Assembly (NCBI GenBank): GCA_021784555.1
Contig: JAJYHY010000030.1
Span: forward strand, 1 to 40,638
Source: a bacterium
Lineage (GTDB): Bacteria; Verrucomicrobiota; Verrucomicrobiia; Limisphaerales; UBA8199
Direction of reading: 5' to 3'
Length of the DNA: 40,638 nucleotides
The notes under the pieces were generated by a model. That model had not been told where the DNA came from. It saw only the letters and a list, made by a program, of their open reading frames with translations, and did not search any database. The position numbers were made by a program, and so were the translations under genes. Positions 17,772 to 24,908 of this stretch are shown here, one piece after another; position 1 is the first letter of the stretch; every line of letters begins with the position of its first letter.

Positions 17772-18112
17772 TATTCAATCTCCATCGATGTGATTTCCAT
17801 CTCGCGTCCGGCCCGAAGCTCGCCGCTCGGCCGCGAGCATCGCGGGCATTCGGCCAGCATGTCCTCGGACTCAAATTCCTGGTGGCATTCCGCGCACCAA
17901 AACCGGGCGGGAACCTCCTCGATTGTCAACTCCGCCTTCTGTGCAATCGTTCCCGGAATCAGGGCCTCGTACGCAAACCGCAGCGCGTCCGGCACCACAC
18001 CGCTCAGCGCGCCGATCCTCAGGTGAATCACATCCACCCGCGCGGCTCGCGCCTCGCGGGCCTTCTCCAGCGCCATATCCAAGGCGCTCCGTATAATCGA
18101 CAATTCATGCAC
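17771..18112 (-). CDS. hypA: HypA nickel metallochaperone
   Basis: A 113-residue HypA/HybF. It begins MHELSI with the nickel-ligating His2, and carries the structural zinc site CAEC (Cys73, Cys76) and CPRC (Cys89, Cys92). The start is GTG at 18112, fixed by the conserved His2. It is the first gene of a leftward hypA-hypB pair. A perfect 16-base palindrome lies 69 bases upstream and may be an operator. HypA also serves urease in some organisms, but no urease gene is seen. Confidence 0.95.
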   Translation of the reverse strand: MHELSIIRSALDMALEKAREARAARVDVIHLRIGALSGVVPDALRFAYEALIPGTIAQKAELTIEEVPARFWCAECHQEFESEDMLAECPRCSRPSGELRAGREMEITSMEIE

Positions 18113-18180
18113 ACGGATTCCAACATATTTCCGCTTGTGCCCCCTGACAAATCATTGTTGAACGCGCGCCATACGTTCTT

Positions 18181-18196
18181 TGGGGTAATTACCCCA
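18181..18196. promoter_or_regulatory. perfect 16-base palindrome upstream of hypAB, candidate operator
   Basis: tggggtaattacccca reads the same on both strands without mismatch. It lies 69-84 bases upstream of the hypA start, where a repressor or activator of the leftward operon would bind. No matching known operator is recognised. Confidence 0.45.
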
Positions 18197-18245
18197 TGGC
18201 GATTTGGGGCTGTTATGCTAAAAGGATTCTTGTCTGACATGAAGT

Positions 18246-18314
18246 GACTCGACAGGGGGCGAGTCTTCGGCCTTGCGGACAAAGAGCGACCTGAACGCAG
18301 GTCGCTCTTTTTTT
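18246..18314 (+). terminator. two hairpins with U-tract: intrinsic terminator, possibly of a small RNA
   Basis: The main stem is aaagagcgacct (18281-18292) with aggtcgctcttt (18299-18310), a perfect 12-base pairing around a six-base loop, followed by more T to 18314. A smaller hairpin, gactcg/cgagtc, lies at 18246-18265. This is a strong rho-independent terminator for rightward transcription, yet no rightward protein gene precedes it: the nearest genes run leftward. A ten-codon frame (18215-18247) sits just upstream. A short RNA made from about 18200 to 18314 is possible but unproven. Confidence 0.6.
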
Positions 18315-18330
18315 GCGGGACCCCCCCCAT

Positions 18331-18409
18331 CTTGCTCTTGCTCATGCTCATAATCCTGCTCCCCCAGAGCAACTTAGAGAGCAAGAGTAAGAGCATGAGC
18401 AAGAGCAAG
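18331..18409. repeat. hexamer-rich inverted repeat (gagcaa/ttgctc)
   Basis: cttgctcttgctcatgctca starts the left arm (18331-18361), and the right arm (18379-18409) is its inverted copy with three mismatches in 31. A fragment of the same unit, agcaagagtaagagcctt, recurs at about 18624-18641. Such agcaag-rich hairpins are non-coding. They lie between hypA and the end of the propeller gene. Confidence 0.65.
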
Positions 18410-18474
18410 AGACAGGGAATCGCCCCTAATCCAATGGCAGTGCGGGTTGGGGGGGGGTATATATACTTCGTTTT

Positions 18475-18535
18475 ACCCGTCAACCCGTCAGGATCGTTGA
18501 TAATCAAGGACTTAACCCGTCAACTTACCCGTCAA
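18475..18535. repeat. short direct repeats of acccgtcaa
   Basis: The word acccgtca(a) occurs four times, at about 18475, 18483, 18515 and 18527, in a gene-free stretch. The spacing is irregular (8, 32, 12), which argues against a CRISPR array. It could be a cluster of protein-binding sites or a dispersed genomic repeat. Confidence 0.5.
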
Positions 18536-18782
18536 CCAGGCGTCAGGGAATCGTCAGCAGCGGAGGACTGAGCGTGCGGAGCGGTGGTGGGGCGGAGGGC
18601 GATGCTCCCCCAAGGGCAACTCAGAAAGCAAGAGTAAGAGCCTTGAGGGTATTGCGCCCTTGGCGGTTGACGTTTCTCCTCGATAACGATGTGCCCGACG
18701 CGATTGGACGCGTCGCCACGAAAGCCGGTCGGCTGCGTTGTTGAATCAGCCAATTTGCCTGTGCGGAGGATCACCTCTGGGT

Positions 18783-21700
18783 TCACCGTTCCAGGGCGCG
18801 GTAATAGGCAGTGCCCGGCGGCGCGTCGGTGTCGGTGAAAGTGAAGGAGCCGTCGTCCGCAGGCGACAGCAGGTTGGTGGTCACGGTCGTCCAGGTCATG
18901 GGCGGGTTGAGGTTGGTGGCGCGCTGCACGTCGTATTGGTAGCCGGTCACACCGGAGAACTGGATGGAGGCGGTGGAGTTGGCCGTTACCAGTGATGTGG
19001 CGATACTGCCGACCCGCACCCGGGCCAAACAGGGCGACAGCTTGCCGCCCGCCGTCATGAACCAGCCCCCCACATACAGGGCACCGCTCGATACCGCTAG
19101 CGCAGACACGTGTGAACCAAGATAGCCGGGAGCAGCGCCGCCCATCCCCGAGCCGAGGGCCAACCAGCCGCCCCCGGTCCATTTGGCAATGCAATTGGCG
19201 CTAAAGCCGCCTGCGTTTGTGAACGAGCCCCCCGCATACAGGTCGCTGCCCGACACCGCCAGCGTAGAAACCCGGCCGTCGATCCCCGAACCGAGGGCCG
19301 ACCAGCTCCTCCCGTTCCATTTGGCGATGTAGTTTGCGCTGATGCCGCCTGCGTTCGTGAACAGGCCTCCCGCATACAGGTTGGTGCCCGACACCGCCAG
19401 CGCATACACATAGGAGCCAAAAGGGCCTCCTCCCATCCCCGAACCGAGAGGCGACCAACTGCTCCCGTTCCACTTGGCAATGGAGTTGGCGCTGATCCCT
19501 CCCGCGCTCGCGAAATAGCCGCCCGCATACAAGTCAGTGCCCGACACCGCCAGTGCAAACACCACTGGAAGATCGGCGGGAGACGCACTTCGCATCCCCG
19601 AGCCGAGGCTCGACCAACTGCTGCCGTTCCACTTCGCAATGCAGTTGGCGCTGGCCCCGCCCGCGTTTGTGAAATATCCTCCCGCATACAGATCGCCGCC
19701 CGAAACCGCTAGCGCATTCACGTACGAGGGGAAAGTTCCCGCCCCTATCCCTGAGCCGAGGGGCGCCCAACTGCTGCCGTTCCATTCGGCAATGTTGGTG
19801 GCAGCGGTCCCGCCCGCTGTCGTGAAATTGCCGCCCGCATACAGGTCAGGGCCCGAAACCGCCAGCCCAGACACAAAAGGGCCCCAGGGGCCTCCCCCCA
19901 TCCCCGAACCGAGGGGCGCCCAACTGCTCCCGTTCCATCTGGCAATATTGTTGGCGGCAGCGCTCCCCGCCGACGTGAACGAGCCTCCCGCGTAAAGATC
20001 ACTGCCCGATTTAGCCAGCGCATACACCGCGGAGTTCATCCCCGAACCGGGCGGCGACCAATTCTTCCCGTTCCATCGGGCAATAAAGCTGGCCCCGACC
20101 CCGCGCGACGTTGTGAAAATGCCCCCCGCATACAGGTCAGGGCCTGACACCGCCAGCGCAGACACTCGCGGAAAACCACCGCCTCCGATCCCCGGACCCA
20201 GGACAGACCAAGTGCTCCCGTTCCACTTGGCAATGTTTGTGGCCGCAACACCGCCCGCAGTCGCGAAGATGCCCCCGGCATACAGGTCAGGGCCCGAAAC
20301 GGCCAGCGCGTACACTTGGGGAGTGGCGCCCTCGGTCATCCCTCCTATCCCCAAACCGAGGGCCGACCAAGTGCTCCCGTCCCATTTGGCAATGTTGGAG
20401 GCCAAAGCGAATCCTGCCGTCGGAAACGAGCCTGCCGCGTACAGGTTGCCGCCCGACACCGCCAGCGCGAACACAGTGCCATACCACGGAGGATCGGTAG
20501 GGCCCCCGATCCCCCACCCCAGGGCGGACCAATTGCTGCCGTCCCATTTGGCAATAGAGTTGGCATCAACGCCGCCCGCCGACGTGAACAGGCCCCCCGC
20601 ATACAGGTCGGTGCCCGACACGGCCAGCGCATACACATAAGAGCCAAAAGGGCCTTCCCCCATCCCCGAACCGAGGGCGGACCAATTGCTCCAGTCCCAT
20701 TTGGCAATAGAGTTGGCATCAACGCCGCCCGCCGACGTGAACAGGCCCCCCGCATACAGGTCGGTGCCCGACACGGCCAGCGCATACACATAAGAGCCAA
20801 AAGGGCCTTCCCCCATCCCCGAACCGAGGGCGGACCAATTGCTCCCGTCCCATTTGGCAATAGAGTCGGCCTCAGCGCCGCCCGCTGTTGTGAACCAGCC
20901 TCCCGCATACAAGTTAGTGCCCGACACCGCCAGCGCATACACGGCTGGAACATCGCCGGGAGGGGCGCCTCCTATCCCTGAACCGAGGGCTGACCAACTG
21001 GTGCCGTTCCATTTGGCAATGTTGGAGGCCCCAACGCCGCCCGCATTTGTGAACGAGCCTCCCGCATACAGGTCACCGCCCGACACCGCGAGCGCGGACA
21101 CCTGACCGTCGATTCCCGAACCGAGGGCCGACCAACTGGTGCCGTTCCATTTGGCGATATTGGTGGCAAAGACCTCACCCGCGATGGTGAAACTCCCGCC
21201 GATGTAAAGACTGCCGGAACCACGCACCGCGGTCGCCAACACGGGGCCGTTCACGCCAGCGAACCCGCCCGTGCTGATCCAGTTGGCGTCGCTGAAGGTC
21301 GGGTCGATGCGCACCGGATACACAGCGCCAGTATCATTCACCGCCACGGCCAGCTCCGAACTTGCCACCACTTTCATCCGCGCAGGCAGTCCGCGCCCCG
21401 TGGCGTCCGTCACGCGCAGCTTGCAGTAAGCGATTTTGCGCCCGGAGCCGTCGAGCACGAGTCGCGCGCCAGGGACCAGCGGTTCGGCTTTGGCGCCACT
21501 TACCGCTAGTTCCAAGCGCAACTCACCTTCACCTTCGGGCCGCCGTTCAATAATGAAGTCCTGGCGCACTCCGTCCGTGCGCACGCTGTATTCCTCGGTC
21601 AGTCCGGGTCGGATGAAGCCGGCGACCTTGCCCGTCACGGCGACCGTACCAGTCAGGGGGAGTGGGCATGTAGTGCGGGCGTCCTCGGCCCGCGCTACGT

Positions 21701-22055
21701 TCTCCACACGCCCCAGGCTCGCGGCCACCACTCGAAAGCGTTCGCCTTGGGACGGCTCCGCGGTCGAAGTCAGCCACAGCCCCCCGCGGGTGGCCTCGCC
21801 CTCCAGCTTCTGGAACCTACAGCGCAGCCGCGCGCCGCCCCGCGGCTGCGGCATGGCGCACACAGACAGCCCACCGCCGGAGTATTGTTTCTGGACCGCA
21901 GCGCCGGTTTCATCCAGCGGGATGGGCGAGGGCCGCTCCCTACCAGCAGACGCAATGTGAGTGAGTGCGGAACCAAAAGCGTGTTGAGCCGGCAGGTGTT
22001 GCGACACCCCCGTGGCCATCATGCTGGCCAGAGCGAATGCAAGGAGGGGTTTCAT
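18783..22055 (-). CDS. large secreted beta-propeller-type repeat protein
   Basis: A 1090-residue exported protein. The ATG at 22055 gives a signal peptide (MKPLLAFALASMMATGVSQH). Residues ~30-265 form a unique N-terminal region ending YPVRIDPTFSDANWISTGG, common in big verrucomicrobial secreted proteins. Residues ~270-1013 hold 14 full and one partial copies of a 46-54-residue unit: V-x-ALAVSG-x-DLYAGG, then FT-AGG, IAKWNG and SWS-LGSG. The spacing resembles propeller blades or delta-60-like repeats, probably for binding or adhesion. The last ~60 residues (VQRATNLNPPMTWTTV...) are a short C-terminal module. Two adjacent units are almost identical in DNA. No catalytic motif was found. The frame also opens at 22172, but that would bury the signal peptide. 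Confidence 0.85.
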   Translation of the reverse strand: MKPLLAFALASMMATGVSQHLPAQHAFGSALTHIASAGRERPSPIPLDETGAAVQKQYSGGGLSVCAMPQPRGGARLRCRFQKLEGEATRGGLWLTSTAEPSQGERFRVVAASLGRVENVARAEDARTTCPLPLTGTVAVTGKVAGFIRPGLTEEYSVRTDGVRQDFIIERRPEGEGELRLELAVSGAKAEPLVPGARLVLDGSGRKIAYCKLRVTDATGRGLPARMKVVASSELAVAVNDTGAVYPVRIDPTFSDANWISTGGFAGVNGPVLATAVRGSGSLYIGGSFTIAGEVFATNIAKWNGTSWSALGSGIDGQVSALAVSGGDLYAGGSFTNAGGVGASNIAKWNGTSWSALGSGIGGAPPGDVPAVYALAVSGTNLYAGGWFTTAGGAEADSIAKWDGSNWSALGSGMGEGPFGSYVYALAVSGTDLYAGGLFTSAGGVDANSIAKWDWSNWSALGSGMGEGPFGSYVYALAVSGTDLYAGGLFTSAGGVDANSIAKWDGSNWSALGWGIGGPTDPPWYGTVFALAVSGGNLYAAGSFPTAGFALASNIAKWDGSTWSALGLGIGGMTEGATPQVYALAVSGPDLYAGGIFATAGGVAATNIAKWNGSTWSVLGPGIGGGGFPRVSALAVSGPDLYAGGIFTTSRGVGASFIARWNGKNWSPPGSGMNSAVYALAKSGSDLYAGGSFTSAGSAAANNIARWNGSSWAPLGSGMGGGPWGPFVSGLAVSGPDLYAGGNFTTAGGTAATNIAEWNGSSWAPLGSGIGAGTFPSYVNALAVSGGDLYAGGYFTNAGGASANCIAKWNGSSWSSLGSGMRSASPADLPVVFALAVSGTDLYAGGYFASAGGISANSIAKWNGSSWSPLGSGMGGGPFGSYVYALAVSGTNLYAGGLFTNAGGISANYIAKWNGRSWSALGSGIDGRVSTLAVSGSDLYAGGSFTNAGGFSANCIAKWTGGGWLALGSGMGGAAPGYLGSHVSALAVSSGALYVGGWFMTAGGKLSPCLARVRVGSIATSLVTANSTASIQFSGVTGYQYDVQRATNLNPPMTWTTVTTNLLSPADDGSFTFTDTDAPPGTAYYRALER
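20548..20853 (-). repeat. recent tandem duplication of one 153-base repeat unit
   Basis: Bases 20548-20700 and 20701-20853 are identical except for one position (a at 20693 against c at 20846), which changes Gly to Trp in one protein repeat (WDWSN against WDGSN). The neighbouring units of the same gene differ much more, so this unit was duplicated recently. Confidence 0.9.
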
Positions 22056-22373
22056 AGGGCGGCCCTGAGACGCTAACGGGCTTGTACAACACGGTGGAGA
22101 GGAATCGGGATCGTTCCACTGCGTTGCTTTCCATTCATGGGACCAGTTTAGCAGGTTAAGTGGCGCCGACAATACATTAGTATCACAGGCTGCGGACGCC
22201 GGTTTCGCCCTTGAACGCCTCGGCAGTTCTTGCCAACCCGCGCGTCAGGGCATAATACAGCGTTTCCTGCGGGTTCTCTTGCTCCTCGCCGTCACTCGAT
22301 TCTTGTGAACGACGAGATCTGATTGACGGCGGGCGCAACTTCTCGTATCCCGGATTGGCTTAGGCCTCAGCTT
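22056..22373. other. divergent control region between the propeller gene and the GH3 gene
   Basis: About 320 bases without a gene, from which both neighbours must be transcribed. A weak sigma-70-like pair for the GH3 gene, ttgcca (22230-22235) and cataat (22251-22256) with 15-base spacing, is the best I can see. No operator, hairpin or repeat stands out. Confidence 0.35.
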
Positions 22374-24242
22374 ATGAATGCTATCCATAAAAACGCGCAA
22401 GTGTTATCCACCTTGAAAACGTCCAATCCGAGCGCCCGCCGCTCTCCAATCCGTCCGGTGCTGGCAGCGTTGCTCTCGATGACCACATGCCTCGGGCTGG
22501 CCCACGCCGCGCCCAAATGCGACCGTGAGGCGGATGCGTTGCTCTCCAAAATGACGCTCGACGAGAAAATCGGGCAGATGACCCAGGTCGATATGGACGC
22601 CCTGAAGGACAAGGCGGATATCACGAAATACTTCATCGGGTCGATGCTCAGTGGAGGCAACTCCGAGCCGGCGGATATTTCCCCCAAGGGCTGGCTGCGG
22701 GCCTGCAAGGAATATGAGTCTTACGCGCTCCAGACCCGGCTCAAAATCCCGCTTATCTACGGGATCGATGCTGTTCACGGCCATAACAACGTGGATGGCG
22801 CGGTTATCTTTCCCCACAATATCGGCCTTGGAGCGACGCGCAATCCGCGCCTGGTCCGGCGCGCGGCCCACATTACCGCTCTCGAAGTAGCCGGCACCGG
22901 AATTCAATGGGCGTTTGCGCCCTGTGTCGCCGTTGCCCAAAATGAGCGGTGGGGGCGCACCTATGAGAGTTTCAGCGAGTCGCCGGCGTTGGTTTCGCGC
23001 CTGGGTGCGGCGGCGGTGCGCGGCTTCCAGCAGCCATTACCCGAGGGCAACTTCGTTCTGGCCTGCGCCAAGCATTTCCTCGGCGACGGCGGCACCAAGG
23101 ACGGTATTGATCAGGGCAACACGGTTTGCGACGAAGCCACTCTCAGGAAGCTCTATCTTCCCCCTTACGCAGCCGCCGTGAGGGCGGGGGTCGGTTCCAT
23201 CATGGTCTCTTACAGCAGTTGGAACGGGCAGAAGATGTCCGCCAACAAATACCTGCTCACCGGCGTTTTAAAGGACGAACTTGGTTTCCGCGGATTTCTG
23301 GTGAGCGACTGGGCGGCCATTGACCAACTCTCCAGCGATTACAAGACCGATATTGAAAAGTCGATCAATGCCGGCATGGACATGGTGATGATTCCCAATG
23401 GACCAGGCCAGAAGAACAACTACGTCGAGTTCATCCATCTCCTGAAGGAACTGGTCAGAGAAGGAAAGGTTCCACAAAGCCGCATCGATGATGCCGTACA
23501 TCGCATCCTGCGCACCAAGTTCCGGATGGGTCTTTTCCAGCATCCCTACGCCGATCCGCAGTTGAACGCTGAGGTCGGCTCCGCCGCGCATCGGAAGGTG
23601 GCGCGGGAATGTGTGCGGCAGTCGTTGGTGCTGCTCAAGAATGAGAACCATGCCCTGCCTCTTTCCAAAACAATCCAGCGCCTGGTGGTCATTGGCAGGG
23701 CGGCCGACGACCTCGGCGTCCAGTGCGGCGGCTGGACAATCTCCTGGCAAGGAAAGAGCGGGAAAGTGACTTCCGGCGGCACCACGATCCTCGCCGCCGT
23801 CCGCAAGGCGGTAAGCCCGGAGACAAAGGTCACTTTCTCCCCCGACGGCAGCAATATCGAAGGCGCGGACGGGGCGTTGGTCGTCATTGGAGAACAGCCT
23901 TACGCGGAAATGAAAGGCGACCGGAACGATCTGCGCGTCTCGGCTGAAGATGCCGCGCTTGTCCAGAAGGCCAAAGCCGCCGGTCTGCGGGTGGTCACCG
24001 TGCTCCTCTCAGGCCGTCCGCTGGTGCTTGGTCCGGTCTTGGAGTCGAGCGACGCCCTCGTCGCGGCATGGTTGCCGGGAACCGAGGGAGAAGGAGTGGC
24101 CGACGTTCTGTTCGGAGATTGCCGCCCCCGAGGCAAACTGCCGCGCACCTGGCCACGGAACAATGACCAACTCTCGTTGACCTGCAACAGCCCGAACGCT
24201 AGCCAGGCCCTTTTCCCGTATGGTTACGGCTTGAGCTGGTGA
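22374..24242 (+). CDS. secreted glycoside hydrolase family 3 beta-glucosidase
   Basis: A 622-residue exo-acting beta-glycosidase. A basic N-terminus and hydrophobic stretch ([19 protein letters not shown]) suggest export. The GH3 N-terminal barrel has [67 protein letters not shown] and the nucleophile region [14 protein letters not shown] (Asp312). The alpha/beta C-terminal domain includes [14 protein letters not shown] and LPRTWPRNN, ending FPYGYGLSW. No fibronectin-III tail is present, making it a short GH3. This is like cereal exo-glucanase/BglX-type enzymes acting on beta-glucans or cello-oligosaccharides. The start ATG at 22374 is chosen over a TTG at 22323. Confidence 0.95.
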   Translation: MNAIHKNAQVLSTLKTSNPSARRSPIRPVLAALLSMTTCLGLAHAAPKCDREADALLSKMTLDEKIGQMTQVDMDALKDKADITKYFIGSMLSGGNSEPADISPKGWLRACKEYESYALQTRLKIPLIYGIDAVHGHNNVDGAVIFPHNIGLGATRNPRLVRRAAHITALEVAGTGIQWAFAPCVAVAQNERWGRTYESFSESPALVSRLGAAAVRGFQQPLPEGNFVLACAKHFLGDGGTKDGIDQGNTVCDEATLRKLYLPPYAAAVRAGVGSIMVSYSSWNGQKMSANKYLLTGVLKDELGFRGFLVSDWAAIDQLSSDYKTDIEKSINAGMDMVMIPNGPGQKNNYVEFIHLLKELVREGKVPQSRIDDAVHRILRTKFRMGLFQHPYADPQLNAEVGSAAHRKVARECVRQSLVLLKNENHALPLSKTIQRLVVIGRAADDLGVQCGGWTISWQGKSGKVTSGGTTILAAVRKAVSPETKVTFSPDGSNIEGADGALVVIGEQPYAEMKGDRNDLRVSAEDAALVQKAKAAGLRVVTVLLSGRPLVLGPVLESSDALVAAWLPGTEGEGVADVLFGDCRPRGKLPRTWPRNNDQLSLTCNSPNASQALFPYGYGLSW

Positions 24243-24365
24243 CCGTTTGGGAGCTTGCGCAACAAAGCGAGCCGGTCGAGTTTCCTGAAGCGCGACTACT
24301 GCAGACCACTACCAAGAAAAACCGGTTCGCAACGCAATCCGGAAGGCCAAAAGGTGAAATCGGAG

Positions 24366-24430
24366 GATAAGTATCTCAAATTTCGTCGTTAGGTCGAGGA
24401 GGACCAGTTGTAATCTGATCTTGGCAGGAG
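24366..24430 (+). pseudogene. decayed start of a HicB-type antitoxin gene
   Basis: The DNA from 24366 reads KYLKFRR, then a stop, then VEEDQL, recalling the HicB opening K-YLK-VEWS-EDQ. At the DNA level it aligns with the better-preserved hicB at 34471, sharing blocks such as tatct, tcgtcg, ggtcg, gaggaccag and gatcttg in order. Stops and small indels break the frame, and the rest of the gene is gone before the UPF0175 start. A short relic, judged by eye. Confidence 0.5.
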
Positions 24431-24454
24431 ACTCGTTTCAGCTAGAATGGCAGC

Positions 24455-24691
24455 GTGGTTGTGGAGATTCCCGAACCGATTGCGCGACTTTTGCCTCAGG
24501 ACCCCGGTCAGCGAGCCCGTGCGGTGCTGGAGGGCTTGGTTATCGGTGCCTACACAGAGGGGCTGATTTCGCGCGGCAGGGCCTTGGAGCTTTTGGGTCT
24601 GAACCATTGGACGGGAGAGGCGTTTTTTCGTGAGCGCGGCGTGTTCGCGAACTACGACCTGGGGGAGTTCAGACAGGATATAGGGGCTTGA
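24455..24691 (+). CDS. UPF0175-family antitoxin-like protein
   Basis: A 78-residue protein with the UPF0175 pattern: a short beta start (VVEIPEPIARLL), then ARAVLEGLVIGAYTEGLISRGRALELLGL, which is a helix-turn-helix-like region, then a tail (FFRERGVFANYDLGEFRQDI). UPF0175 proteins usually precede a DUF3368 PIN-domain toxin, and that is so here: the next start is four bases downstream. However the toxin gene is cut short, so this antitoxin is probably orphaned. It starts with GTG; no clear ribosome binding site is seen. Confidence 0.85.
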   Translation: MVVEIPEPIARLLPQDPGQRARAVLEGLVIGAYTEGLISRGRALELLGLNHWTGEAFFRERGVFANYDLGEFRQDIGA

Positions 24692-24694
24692 GCG

Positions 24695-24775
24695 ATGGCA
24701 GTTGTCGTCTCGAACACAACGCCCTTGCACTACCTGATTTTGGTAGGGCGCGAAGACATCCTGGCGAACCTAGGT
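24695..24775 (+). pseudogene. truncated DUF3368 PIN-domain toxin
   Basis: The ATG at 24695 begins VVVSNTTPLHYLILVGREDI, the classic N-terminus of DUF3368 PIN toxins, which includes the Asp-equivalent position (here Asn) near residue 6. Homology stops after about 27 residues (ILANLG). The frame continues open to 25060, but that part looks like random sequence and its end is antisense to the next gene. A normal member has ~150-160 residues, so the nuclease core and the other acidic residues are missing. The break is near 24775, where a rearrangement has joined the tail of the leftward glycosidase locus. Confidence 0.75.
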
Positions 24776-24908
24776 GATCCAGGAATACCACCGTTGGAGA
24801 GAGCAAACCAAGCAGGGACAGGGGCCAGTGTAGAGGAGGAAATACCTGCGGAACCTAGCCGGTCTGGCCTGTTCCATTTTGCCGAGCCAACCGGCGACCC
24901 CAGGGCCT

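Noticed and set aside
18475..18535. four copies of acccgtcaa as a minimal CRISPR or origin iterons
   Set aside because: The copies are too short and irregularly spaced for CRISPR. No replication gene lies nearby to support iterons.
19100..21200. regularly spaced DNA repeats that might look like a CRISPR array
   Set aside because: The period is 138-162 bases, it stays in a single reading frame, and it encodes homologous protein repeats. There are no uniform short repeats with unique spacers.
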